Source: an uncultured Paraprevotella sp.
Lineage (GTDB): Bacteria > Bacteroidota > Bacteroidia > Bacteroidales > Bacteroidaceae
Direction: 5' to 3'
Assembly (NCBI GenBank): GCA_944319925.1
Contig: CALUFQ010000001.1
Span: forward strand, 1-64,000
Length of the DNA: 64,000 nt
Numbering within the stretch: position 1 is the first letter of the stretch; every line of letters starts with the position of its first letter. A model generated the notes under the pieces. It made no database searches. It saw only the letters and a list, made by a program, of their open reading frames with translations, and was not told the DNA's origin. Both the position numbers and the translations under genes were made by a program. Shown here one piece after another: positions 44,112 through 52,221 of this stretch.

Positions 44112-45464
44112 ATGAATCATAAGAATTACTTGGCATGTGCCGCGCTACTCTTCTGCACCTTGCAAGCAGCGGGACAAGACTCCACAAAATGGTCACTGCA
44201 GACCTGCATAGACTACGCCATGGAGCATAACATCCGACTCAAACAAAACCGGGTGGCGGAAGAACAAGGCGCAGCCGACTTGGCGCAAAAGAAAGCGGAG
44301 CTCTTCCCCAGCCTTTCGCTCAGCACCACGCAAAGCATTGACTACCGCCCCTTGCAGAAATCAGCCTCCAACATCGTGACCAACGGCATTGCCAACAGCT
44401 CGTCCAACAAATTCACCCAAAACGGGAACTACGGGCTTAACGCCTCGTGGACAATATGGGACGGAGGGGCAAACCGCAAGAATGTCAAAGCCCAAAAACT
44501 GCAAAACCAAATTTCAGCCTTGGCCACACAGACCACAGCCAACAGCATACAGGAACAAATCGCCCAGCTCTACGTGCAAATACTCTATTCCAAAGACGCA
44601 TTGGACGTGAACCGTTCCATGGCCGAAACAGCCGAAAGCCAATACGAGCGAGGGAAGGAGATGTTCGAACAAGGACAAATTTCAAAAGCCGACCTCACCC
44701 AGTTGGAAGCACAAGCCAGCAGCGCACAGTATGACTGCGTGGCGACCCAGACGCAAATTGCCAACTACACGCGACAGCTGAAAGAGCTATTGGAAATCAC
44801 CGATAGCCGCCCGTTTGACATCGCCGGCCTCCAAACGACCAGCGATGATGTCACCATGCAGGCCATCCCCAACGTGCAGGAAGTCTATCAAGCCGCACTC
44901 AACTCGCGGCCTGAAATCAAGAGCAGCCGTCTCAACGTGGATGCGGCGGAACTGGACATCGACATTGCCAAAGCCGGATATTATCCCTCCATTTCGCTCT
45001 CGGCAGGCATCGGCGACAGCCACTATTCCGGAAGCCGCGAATCGGCAGGCGAACAAATGCGTCAAAACTTCAATGCCTCGGCCGGCGTGACACTCTCCAT
45101 TCCCCTCTTCGACAATAAGCGCAACAAAACGAATGTCAAGAAAGCCAAATTGGACAAGATGGACAGCGAACTGCAGCTGCTCGACCAGCAAAAACAGCTC
45201 TACAGCACCATCGAGGAATATTGGCTCAACGCCTATAACAACCAACAACAATACGTGGCTGCCCTAACCCAACTGAAAAGCGCGCAAAGCAGCTACGAGC
45301 TGTTGGACGAACAATTCAAAAACGGGCTGAAAAACATCGTGGAGCTCATGAACGGGCGCGACGAGCTCATGAGCGCACAGCAAAACAAGCTGCAAAGCCA
45401 ATACAACGCCCTGCTCCACATCCAACTCCTGAAATTCTATAAGGGAGAAAGCATTAACTTGTAA
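44112..45464 (+). CDS. TolC-family outer-membrane efflux protein
   Basis: A 450-residue protein with a signal peptide (to about residue 21, LQAAGQ). It has two homologous outer-membrane-factor repeats, each with long helical segments and a short beta hairpin: WSLQTCIDYAMEHNIRLKQNRV, then SLSTTQSIDYRP and, in the second half, YYPSISLSAGIGDSHYSGS. It forms the trimeric exit duct for the MacA/MacB-like pump encoded immediately downstream. It is the first gene of a five- or six-gene unit. Confidence 0.9.
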   Translation: MNHKNYLACAALLFCTLQAAGQDSTKWSLQTCIDYAMEHNIRLKQNRVAEEQGAADLAQKKAELFPSLSLSTTQSIDYRPLQKSASNIVTNGIANSSSNKFTQNGNYGLNASWTIWDGGANRKNVKAQKLQNQISALATQTTANSIQEQIAQLYVQILYSKDALDVNRSMAETAESQYERGKEMFEQGQISKADLTQLEAQASSAQYDCVATQTQIANYTRQLKELLEITDSRPFDIAGLQTTSDDVTMQAIPNVQEVYQAALNSRPEIKSSRLNVDAAELDIDIAKAGYYPSISLSAGIGDSHYSGSRESAGEQMRQNFNASAGVTLSIPLFDNKRNKTNVKKAKLDKMDSELQLLDQQKQLYSTIEEYWLNAYNNQQQYVAALTQLKSAQSSYELLDEQFKNGLKNIVELMNGRDELMSAQQNKLQSQYNALLHIQLLKFYKGESINL

Positions 45465-45480
45465 ACAACAAAACGACAAT

Positions 45481-46656
45481 ATGAAAAAGAGAAACATCAT
45501 CCTTGCGGCTGCCGTCATCATCGCCGTCGTCATCATCGCAGCGATTGCATGGCCCAAGAAAAGCATCCCGGTAGAGTTTGAAACCACAGAAGTGCAACCG
45601 GACACGCTCCGCACCAGCGTCACCGCCACCGGCACCATCGAACCGGTGACAGAAGTGGAAGTCGGCACACAGGTGTCTGGCATCATCAGCAACATTTACG
45701 TGGATTACAACAGCATTGTCAAAAAAGGACAAGTCATCGCCGAACTGGACAAAACGAACCTGAACAGCGAACTGAACAGCGCGAAAGCCAACCTCGCCAG
45801 TGCCAAAAGCGAACTTGACTACCAAAAAACAAACTATGAACGCTACAAGACACTCAACGAAAAGGGGCTTGTGAGCAAAAACGACTACGAATCGGCATAC
45901 CTTGAATACCGCAAGGCGTTAGAAACCTACAACACTTCACGCGAAAGCGTGAAGAAAGCCGAGACCAACCTCGGATATGCCACTATCACCTCCCCCATTG
46001 ACGGCATCGTGCTGAGCCGCGCCGTGGAAGAAGGACAGACCGTGGCTTCCAGCTTCGAAACCCCGACACTTTTTACCATCGCAAAAGACCTTACAGACAT
46101 GCGCGTCATCGCGGACATTGACGAGGCGGATATAGGCAATGTGCAGGAAGGCCAAAGCGTGACTTTCACGGTGGATGCTTATCCCAACGATGTGTTTCAT
46201 GGCACCGTGACACAAGTGCGCCTGGAAGCCACTGACACGGACAATGTCATTACCTACGAAGTGGTCATCTCTGCCCCGAACAACGACCTGAAACTGAAGC
46301 CCGGACTCACGGCCAGCGTCACGGTGAACACAATGGAACGCACCGGTGTGCTGAGCGTCAAGACCAAAGCTCTCCGCTTCACGCCCACTAAAGAAGTGCT
46401 GGGAAAATCCTACAAGATAGAGGATGTTGAAGGCCGATATAAACTGTGGACGCTGGAAGGCAACACGTTGAAAGCCCACGAAGTGAAAACCGGCACCACG
46501 GACGGTATCCGCACGGAAATCCTGAGCGGCATCAAGCCCGGCACAAAGGTGCTCCTCTCCATGACCGAGCTCGTGGAAGAAGAAGAGCCGGGAGAACCTG
46601 AATCCAACCCTTTCATGCCCCATCCGGGAAAGAAAGACGACAAGAAGAAGAAATAA
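45481..46656 (+). CDS. Periplasmic adaptor (MacA-like membrane fusion protein)
   Basis: A 391-residue protein with one N-terminal TM helix (NIILAAAVIIAVVIIAAIAW). The MFP layout follows: biotinyl-lipoyl half GTIEPVTEVEVGTQVSGIISNIYVDYNSIVKKGQ, a coiled-coil hairpin at about residues 95-165, the second lipoyl half GYATITSPIDGIVLSRAVEEGQTV and beta-barrel domains. The C-terminus is charged and ends in a poly-Lys stretch. It bridges the inner-membrane ABC transporter and TolC. It is 16 bases after the TolC gene. Confidence 0.92.
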   Translation: MKKRNIILAAAVIIAVVIIAAIAWPKKSIPVEFETTEVQPDTLRTSVTATGTIEPVTEVEVGTQVSGIISNIYVDYNSIVKKGQVIAELDKTNLNSELNSAKANLASAKSELDYQKTNYERYKTLNEKGLVSKNDYESAYLEYRKALETYNTSRESVKKAETNLGYATITSPIDGIVLSRAVEEGQTVASSFETPTLFTIAKDLTDMRVIADIDEADIGNVQEGQSVTFTVDAYPNDVFHGTVTQVRLEATDTDNVITYEVVISAPNNDLKLKPGLTASVTVNTMERTGVLSVKTKALRFTPTKEVLGKSYKIEDVEGRYKLWTLEGNTLKAHEVKTGTTDGIRTEILSGIKPGTKVLLSMTELVEEEEPGEPESNPFMPHPGKKDDKKKK

Positions 46657-46675
46657 CCGCCTAAACGTATCCGTC

Positions 46676-47437
46676 ATGGAAGAAAACATCCATAGGAAAA
46701 CCGTCATCGAGCTGCAAAACGTGAAACGGAACTTCATTGTGGGCGATGAAGTAGTGCATGCCCTGCGTGGCATCTCGTTCAAGATTTACGAAGGCGAGTT
46801 CGTCACCATCATGGGGACATCCGGTTCCGGAAAGTCCACGTTGCTCAACCAGCTGGGATGCCTTGACACGCCCACGTCGGGAGAATACATCCTTGACGGT
46901 GTAAGTGTCCGCACGATGAAACGCCGCGAACGGGCGGTGTTGCGCAACCGCAAAATCGGCTTCGTATTCCAAAACTACAACCTGCTGCCCAAAACCACGG
47001 CGGTGGAAAACGTGGAACTCCCGCTGATGTACAATTCTGCTGTCTCTGCCAAGGAACGGCGCGAACGCGCTATCCAAGCCCTTGAGATGGTGGGGCTCGG
47101 TGACCGGCTCTACCACAAATCCAACCAAATGTCTGGCGGACAGATGCAGCGCGTGGCCATCGCCCGCGCTTTGGTGAACGACCCCGCCGTCTTGCTCGCC
47201 GACGAAGCCACCGGTAACTTGGACACCCGCACCTCGTTTGAAATCCTGGTGCTGTTCCAACAGCTCCACGCGATGGGACGCACCATCATCTTCGTGACCC
47301 ACAATCCTGAAATAGCCCGTTACAGCAGCCGCAACATCATGCTCCGCGATGGAAAGATACGGGAAGATGCGGAAAACCACGACATACAGTCGGCAGCCGA
47401 AGCTTTGGCAAAAATCCCCGTCCCCCAGGACGACTAA
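46676..47437 (+). CDS. ABC transporter ATP-binding protein (MacB/LolD type)
   Basis: A 253-residue nucleotide-binding subunit: Walker A TSGSGKST in IMGTSGSGKSTLLNQLGCLD, Q-loop VFQNYNLLPKTTAVENVELPL, signature MSGGQMQRVAIARAL, Walker B VLLADEATGNLD and H-loop IFVTHNPEIA. These are the hallmarks of the MacB/LolD group of ABC ATPases that drive mechanotransmission rather than transport through the membrane domain. In this operon the ATPase and permease of MacB are encoded by separate genes. Confidence 0.94.
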   Translation: MEENIHRKTVIELQNVKRNFIVGDEVVHALRGISFKIYEGEFVTIMGTSGSGKSTLLNQLGCLDTPTSGEYILDGVSVRTMKRRERAVLRNRKIGFVFQNYNLLPKTTAVENVELPLMYNSAVSAKERRERAIQALEMVGLGDRLYHKSNQMSGGQMQRVAIARALVNDPAVLLADEATGNLDTRTSFEILVLFQQLHAMGRTIIFVTHNPEIARYSSRNIMLRDGKIREDAENHDIQSAAEALAKIPVPQDD

Positions 47438-47456
47438 ACCTATACCTATTATATAT

Positions 47457-48695
47457 ATGAATACGACGAATCTTTTCAAAATAGCCCTCAAGGCCATCTC
47501 GGCGAACAAACTGCGGTCGTTCCTCACCGCCCTTGGCATCATCATCGGCGTGGCTTCCGTCATCGCCATGCTGGCCATCGGGCAAGGTTCCAAGCGCAGC
47601 ATCCGCAAACAGATTTCGGAAATGGGCTCGAATATGATTATGATCCATCCGGGGGCGGACATGCGTGGCGGAGTGCGGCAAGACGCAGATGAAATGCAAA
47701 CCCTGAAACTGGAAGATTATGAAAGCATACGCGACGAAGCGCGCTATCTTTCTGCCATCAGTCCTTCGGTGAACAGTAGCGGACAGTTCATTTACGGCAA
47801 CAACAACACGCCTTCCACCATCTATGGCGTAAACGAAGACTATCTGACTATCCGCCAGCTCAAGGTGGAAGACGGGGAGTTTTTCAGCGAACAAGATATC
47901 CGCACCGCCGCGAAAGTCTGCGTGCTGGGAAAGACCGTCGTGGACAACCTTTTCCCCGACGGGGGCGACCCTATCGGCAAAGTGGTGCGTTTCAACAGCA
48001 TTCCGTTCCGCGTGGTGGGCGTGTTGAAGTCCAAGGGCTATAACTCAATGGGCATGGACCAGGACGACTTGGCACTGGTGCCCTACACCACCGTCATGAA
48101 ACGCATCTTGGCCGTGACCTACCTGCAAGGCATCAACTGCTCTGCCGTGACCGAAGATGCCACTGACCAGGCCATCGAGGACATCACGGCCATCCTTCGC
48201 AAAAACCACAAGCTGAAAGACGGCACGGAAACCACCGAGGCCGAAGTGAACGACTTCACCATCCGGAGCCAGGAAGAACTCGCCACGATGATGAACTCCA
48301 CGATGGACTTGCTGACCATCCTGCTGGGAAGCGTGGCCGGCATCTCGCTCGTCGTGGGCGGCATTGGCATCATGAACATCATGTACGTGTCCGTGAGCGA
48401 ACGGACCAAGGAAATCGGCCTGCGCATGTCTGTCGGGGCGCGCGGCATCGACATCCTGAGCCAATTCCTCATCGAAGCGGCCATCCTTAGCATTGCAGGC
48501 GGCCTGATAGGCGTGTTCCTCGGTATCGGGGCGGCTTACGCCATCAAGATGGCAGCCCACATGCCCATCTTCATCCAATGGTGGAGCATCATCATGAGTT
48601 TCGGTGTCTGCACGTTCATCGGCATCTTTTTCGGCTGGTATCCGGCCAAGAAAGCGGCCAACATGGATCCCATTGAGGCACTCAGATACGAATAA
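47457..48695 (+). CDS. MacB-like ABC transporter permease
   Basis: A 412-residue protein starting at MNTTNLFKIALKAISANKLRSFLTALGIIIGVASVIAM, the typical MacB permease N-terminus. The first TM helix is followed by a periplasmic domain of about 220 residues, then three TM helices in the FtsX domain: LTILLGSVAGISLVVGGIGIMNIMYVSVSERTKEIGLR and the last two near residues 340-395. It ends NMDPIEALRYE, a conserved closing motif. With the adaptor and TolC it probably exports a peptide, antibiotic or lipid; the substrate is not evident. It lies 19 bases after the ATPase gene. Confidence 0.93.
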   Translation: MNTTNLFKIALKAISANKLRSFLTALGIIIGVASVIAMLAIGQGSKRSIRKQISEMGSNMIMIHPGADMRGGVRQDADEMQTLKLEDYESIRDEARYLSAISPSVNSSGQFIYGNNNTPSTIYGVNEDYLTIRQLKVEDGEFFSEQDIRTAAKVCVLGKTVVDNLFPDGGDPIGKVVRFNSIPFRVVGVLKSKGYNSMGMDQDDLALVPYTTVMKRILAVTYLQGINCSAVTEDATDQAIEDITAILRKNHKLKDGTETTEAEVNDFTIRSQEELATMMNSTMDLLTILLGSVAGISLVVGGIGIMNIMYVSVSERTKEIGLRMSVGARGIDILSQFLIEAAILSIAGGLIGVFLGIGAAYAIKMAAHMPIFIQWWSIIMSFGVCTFIGIFFGWYPAKKAANMDPIEALRYE

Positions 48696-48698
48696 GCC

Positions 48699-49778
48699 AT
48701 GACTCCTAGGACGTTCCATAAGCATTCACCGCGCGAACCGTTCATCCACCTGTGTGCGTGGCTGTTCCTGTTTTGCCTGCCCCCGATGCTCATCGGAAGC
48801 GGGCACGAACGCACCGACCAGAGCATCGTGTTCCGCATGATGGGGCCTCCCCTTGCCATGGCCATGATCTTTTACCTGAACTACATATGGCTCGTGCCAA
48901 AATTGTTGTTCCGGAAGAAATATAAGACCTATGCGCTCGTCAATGCCATTTTCTGCCTGTGCATGTTAGTCTTCACCCACTTTTGGTTCAAAATAGGCGA
49001 AGCCTGTTTCCATGACATCCCTCTCCCCCCGAGGAAGGAAGGCATGGGAATGTGGCGCAACCTGCTGTTCCGCCTTCGCGATTTCGTCATGTTCGGGCTA
49101 ATTGCCGGGCTGGCGGCCGTCATCCGCATGAGCAAGAAATGGCACGAGGCTGAACTGGGACGCCAAAAGGCGGAAATGCGCCACATCGAAGCCGAGCTGA
49201 AAAACCTGCACAACCAAATCAACCCGCATTTCCTGCTCAACACGCTGAACAACATCTACGCACTCATCGCATTCGACGCAGGCAAGGCGCAACAGGCCGT
49301 GCAAGACCTTAGCCGCCTGCTCCGCCATCTCCTCTATGACAACAACCAGGATTTCATCCCCTTGGAACGCGAACTTGAATTCCTCCGCAACTACGTGGCC
49401 CTGATGAAAATCCGGTTGTCCGACAACGTGGACTTGCAATTCTCCGTGGACGTGCCGGACGAAAGGCGTATCCGCATCGCCCCGCTGATTTTCATTTCGT
49501 TGTTCGAAAACGCGTTCAAGCATGGCATCAGCCCCATCAAGCCGAGCTTCATCCATATCCGGATTTATTCCCCGCAAGACGGAATCCTGACCTGCCGGAT
49601 CCGCAACTCCAATTTCCCGAAAAGGCGGAACGACATCAGCGGGAGCGGAATCGGGCTTGAGCAGGTGCAAAAAAGGCTGAACCTGATTTATCCCGACCGT
49701 TACGAATGGACGAAAGGCACGGAAAACCAACAAACCATATACACATCTACACTCACCATTCAAACCACACAAGCATGA
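48699..49778 (+). CDS. LytS/YehU-type sensor histidine kinase
   Basis: A 359-residue membrane kinase. Four TM helices lie near residues 15-35, 47-67, 78-98 and 115-140. A coiled linker leads to the His_kinase domain with the phospho-acceptor in NLHNQINPHFLLNTLNNIYAL, then an HATPase region (PLIFISLFENAFKHG and GSGIGLEQVQKRL). There is no periplasmic sensor domain, so the signal is probably sensed within the membrane. It starts 3 bases after the MacB permease gene and overlaps the response regulator gene, linking the pump to this two-component pair. Confidence 0.9.
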   Translation: MTPRTFHKHSPREPFIHLCAWLFLFCLPPMLIGSGHERTDQSIVFRMMGPPLAMAMIFYLNYIWLVPKLLFRKKYKTYALVNAIFCLCMLVFTHFWFKIGEACFHDIPLPPRKEGMGMWRNLLFRLRDFVMFGLIAGLAAVIRMSKKWHEAELGRQKAEMRHIEAELKNLHNQINPHFLLNTLNNIYALIAFDAGKAQQAVQDLSRLLRHLLYDNNQDFIPLERELEFLRNYVALMKIRLSDNVDLQFSVDVPDERRIRIAPLIFISLFENAFKHGISPIKPSFIHIRIYSPQDGILTCRIRNSNFPKRRNDISGSGIGLEQVQKRLNLIYPDRYEWTKGTENQQTIYTSTLTIQTTQA

Positions 49779-50491
49779 TACTCAAATGTGCAATCATCGA
49801 CGATGAACCGCTGGCCCTGGACCTCATGGAAAGTTACGTGAAGAAGACCCCGTTCCTTGAGCTCCATGGAAAATACAACAGTGCGGTCATGGCCTTGAAC
49901 GAAATCGATTTCAAAGATGTCGAACTGATATTCTTGGACATACAGATGCCCGACCTCAACGGCTTGGAGTTTTCCAAACTTCTGCCCTCGGATGTCCGCA
50001 TCGTCTTTACCACCGCTTTCGACCAATATGCCATTGAAGGATTCAAAGCCAATGCCATCGACTATCTTCTCAAACCTATTGATTACAACGAGTTCCTGAC
50101 TGCCGCGCACAAGGCACGGGAATGGTTCAGCATGAAACGGAAAGCGGAAGCAAAAGACGACAGGAAGAAAGATTTCATCTACGTGAAGTCCGACTACAAA
50201 CTCGTGCAAATTCGCTTGGACGACATCCTGTATATCGAAGGGCTGAAAGATTACCTGAAAATCTACCTGGAAAGCGAACCGCGCCCCGTGCTGACCCTTG
50301 CCAGCATGAGGAACATGGAGGAACGGCTTCCTTCCCCGCGCTTCATGCGCGTCCACCGTTCGTACATCGTGCAGATGAGCAAAGTGAAAACGCTCGACAA
50401 AGGACAAATCGTGTTCGGAAAAACGCGCATCCCCATCTCAGACACTTACAAGGCGGGAGTCTCTGCCTATTTGGACAAGTACACACTATAA
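49775..50491 (+). CDS. LytTR-family response regulator
   Basis: A 238-residue regulator starting at MILKCAIIDDEP, with an ATGA overlap with the kinase. The receiver domain has Asp9/Asp10, phospho-acceptor Asp55 (IFLDIQMPDLNGLEF) and Lys in DYLLKPIDY. Residues about 140-238 are a LytTR DNA-binding domain: KDFIYVKSDYKLVQIRLDDILYIEGLKDYLKIYL and FMRVHRSYIVQMSKV. It presumably controls the efflux operon in which it lies; target sites were not identified. Confidence 0.93.
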   Translation: MILKCAIIDDEPLALDLMESYVKKTPFLELHGKYNSAVMALNEIDFKDVELIFLDIQMPDLNGLEFSKLLPSDVRIVFTTAFDQYAIEGFKANAIDYLLKPIDYNEFLTAAHKAREWFSMKRKAEAKDDRKKDFIYVKSDYKLVQIRLDDILYIEGLKDYLKIYLESEPRPVLTLASMRNMEERLPSPRFMRVHRSYIVQMSKVKTLDKGQIVFGKTRIPISDTYKAGVSAYLDKYTL

Positions 50492-50549
50492 AAGGTGCTA
50501 AAATGACTAAAAGCCGAGCTCGGCCTGCCGGATATTGGCTTTCTTTTAT

Positions 50550-50557
50550 TAATTTTG
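50550..50557 (+). promoter_or_regulatory. TAnnTTTG -7 element of the DUF4468 gene
   Basis: TAATTTTG, 25 bases before the start at 50583. A perfect 12-base palindrome, gccgagctcggc, lies 26 bases upstream at 50512-50523. Confidence 0.45.
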
Positions 50558-50582
50558 CGCAGAACTTTAAAAGATTGAATCC

Positions 50583-51203
50583 ATGAGAAAAATTCTATTG
50601 CTACTGTTATGTGTGCCGATGTTGGCTTTCGCAAAAGAAAAAAGAGACGACTCCAAATACTTGGCCGGTGCCGTCCCTGAAGTCAACGGACAAGTCCTGT
50701 TCCAACAGACTTTTGCCGTGAAAGACAAGAACAAGCAGGAAATATACGCGGTGATGAAAGAGTATATCCGGCAAATGACCAAAGAGGAGATACAAATGCA
50801 GGGCACCAAAATGGTTATGGAGGACTCTGTGGAAGGCACTGTCGTGGGTCGTTTCGAGGAATGGATGACATTCAAGAAAAAACCGCTGGTGTGGGACCGC
50901 ACCCGTTTCCGCTACTTGCTCACCGCAGAATGCTCAGACGGAAAATGCCACATGACCCTGACCCAAATCAGCTACTACTACGAGGAAGACAACGATGGTT
51001 ACAATGGCCGCACCTACCGTGCCGAAGAATGGATCAACGATGCCAACGCGCTCAACAAGGCCAAGACCAAACTCCTGTGGGGGTCTGCCAAATTCCGCCG
51101 CAAGACCGTGGACCGCGTAGAAGAGATCTTCACCAACGCGCGCGAAGCCTTTGAAAAGCCCGTGGAAGAGCGCGCCAAAGCCACGCAGCTGATTGAAGAA
51201 TAA
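50583..51203 (+). CDS. DUF4468 domain-containing exported protein
   Basis: A 206-residue protein with a signal peptide (MRKILLLLLCVPMLAFAK). The mature part has the DUF4468 layout: VPEVNGQVLFQQTFAVKDKNKQEIYAVMKEYI, then a central EGTVVGRFEEWMTFKKKPLVWDRTRFRYLLTAECSDGKCHMTLTQISYYYEE and a helical C-terminus. The domain resembles a TBP-like fold and is frequent in Bacteroidetes; its function is unknown. It has its own -7 element and a terminator-like hairpin downstream (51241-51271), so it is a single-gene unit after the efflux operon. Confidence 0.85.
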   Translation: MRKILLLLLCVPMLAFAKEKRDDSKYLAGAVPEVNGQVLFQQTFAVKDKNKQEIYAVMKEYIRQMTKEEIQMQGTKMVMEDSVEGTVVGRFEEWMTFKKKPLVWDRTRFRYLLTAECSDGKCHMTLTQISYYYEEDNDGYNGRTYRAEEWINDANALNKAKTKLLWGSAKFRRKTVDRVEEIFTNAREAFEKPVEERAKATQLIEE

Positions 51204-51240
51204 AAAAGGCAGCACAGGCTGATACAAAATTGCCCTTCAT

Positions 51241-51275
51241 CCCCTTGGCCATACAGAAGCAAGCCAAGGGGATTT
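51241..51275 (+). terminator. Terminator after the DUF4468 gene
   Basis: ccccttggc and gccaagggg form a perfect 9-base stem with a 13-base loop, followed by atttctgttt. The trailing T run is modest. Confidence 0.55.
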
Positions 51276-51293
51276 CTGTTTGCATGGAAAAAT

Positions 51294-51359
51294 GGCGCAG
51301 TAGAAATTCAGCGGGGAAGAACGTTTTCATGCTTCCCCGCTGATACGCTGCGACGGATT
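51294..51359 (+). repeat. 66-bp inverted repeat, left arm
   Basis: Begins ggcgcagtagaaattcagc and ends gctgcgacggatt. It is itself able to fold (agcggggaag with cttccccgct, loop about 9-11 bases). The reverse complement of 52092-52157 matches at 59 of 66 positions by direct comparison, without gaps. Confidence 0.85.
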
Positions 51360-51671
51360 TGACATTTTGCTATTTCCCGGGGGATTTGACACTTTGTCAT
51401 TTGAAGGCCTCTGAGATTCACTTGTACGGAGCAGGGGGCGGTGGCGGGCGCAAAAAACGCAGTCTCGCGGAACGTGCGGAAACCCAAATGTCGGCAAATA
51501 GAGGGCGCAGGCTTTCTTTTTGTCGCGGGTGCGGGCTGTTTCCGCGCCGGGATTGCCGGGGCACGTAAGCCGGGCGGGGCTTGTGCCGACATATTGACAT
51601 CGGGGATTTGTCGGTGAAAAAGTTCCAAATAGCGGGAAAAAGGGCTTCCAAGCCGCCGTCTGAAAAAAAAC

Positions 51672-51777
51672 AGGGCCGGGAAAAAAATTCGGGGCTCGAA
51701 AAAAGAATTTCGGGGCCGGGAATTTCTTTTTCGGGGCCCGGATTTTTCCGTCCCGGCGGCAAGATTTCGGGACCGGA
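51672..51777. repeat. Purine-rich short repeats (ttcggggccgg-type)
   Basis: At least four spaced copies of a unit like ttcggggcccgg occur at about 51688, 51709, 51729 and 51764, preceded by cagggccggg at 51671. They are separated by A-rich or T-rich stretches. The spacing is irregular (20-35 bases), so this is not a clean tandem array. Confidence 0.5.
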
Positions 51778-52021
51778 CTGCCTCAAAAAGTAAAAATCCC
51801 CCATAAAACACTGCACAAAGGGGCTGTTTTGTGCAAAGAATGCCTGTTTTTTTTCTCTGTTTTGCTTTGCAGGCTCAAAAGCCGCGTCACGGAAATTTGT
51901 CTAAATCCGGCAAAAAGAAATTTGTACCATCCTCGGGGTGACATTCTGTCAGACCCGCGTGTCGTCGGATACCGTCCCAGGCGCAACTGCGACGGGTTTG
52001 AATTCCGTCGCAACAAAGAGT

Positions 52022-52083
52022 TTGTCCGTCCGTAGGCAAAACTCCTCCGCCTTGCAGGGGAGGTGGCCCGAAGGGCCCCCAAG
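52022..52083 (-). repeat. Interspersed repeat R1, copy B
   Basis: The reverse complement carries gggccacctcccctgcaagg then cggaggagttttgcct and acggacgga, matching 6689-6751 with few differences. Copy C lies at 57261-57322. Confidence 0.75.
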
Positions 52084-52091
52084 GATTCGGA

Positions 52092-52157
52092 AATCTGTCG
52101 CAGCATATCAACGGGGAAGCATGAAACCGTTTTTCCCCACTGAATTTCGACTGCGCC
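52092..52157 (-). repeat. 66-bp inverted repeat, right arm
   Basis: Partner of 51294-51359: 59 of 66 positions are identical in inverted orientation. It can fold on its own through ggggaagc and its near-complement. Its outer end runs directly into the 33-bp palindrome. Confidence 0.85.
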
Positions 52158-52180
52158 AAAAAGTCTTTTTGGCGCAGTCG
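52148..52180. repeat. Perfect 33-bp palindrome
   Basis: cgactgcgccaaaaag, a single t, then ctttttggcgcagtcg: a perfect 16-base inverted repeat. Its outer part repeats the gactgcgcc end of the 66-bp arm. It lies 42 bases past the end of the PFL gene (which is on the minus strand) and could act as a bidirectional terminator, although the one-base loop is unusual. Confidence 0.7.
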
Positions 52181-52221
52181 CGTTTGCTTTCGCACGTACT
52201 TGGCAAGAATCTCTACAATTC

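Larger units (their letters stand above)
51204..52221. other. Gene-free kilobase rich in repeats
   Basis: No convincing coding sequence. From left to right it holds the terminator at 51241, the left arm of a 66-bp inverted repeat (51294-51359), two direct copies of ggatttgaca (51354 and 51381), a purine-rich ladder of ttcggggccgg-type units (51672-51777), repeat R1 copy B (52022-52083), the right 66-bp arm (52092-52157) and a perfect 33-bp palindrome (52148-52180). Open frames here are low-complexity translations rich in Pro, Arg and Ser. Confidence 0.65.

Noticed and set aside
51308-51816. Long minus-strand frames (about 130-170 residues) in the 51-52 kb gap
   Set aside because: Low-complexity Pro/Arg/Ser/Phe translations of purine-rich repeats, in more than one frame, without start signals or protein character.
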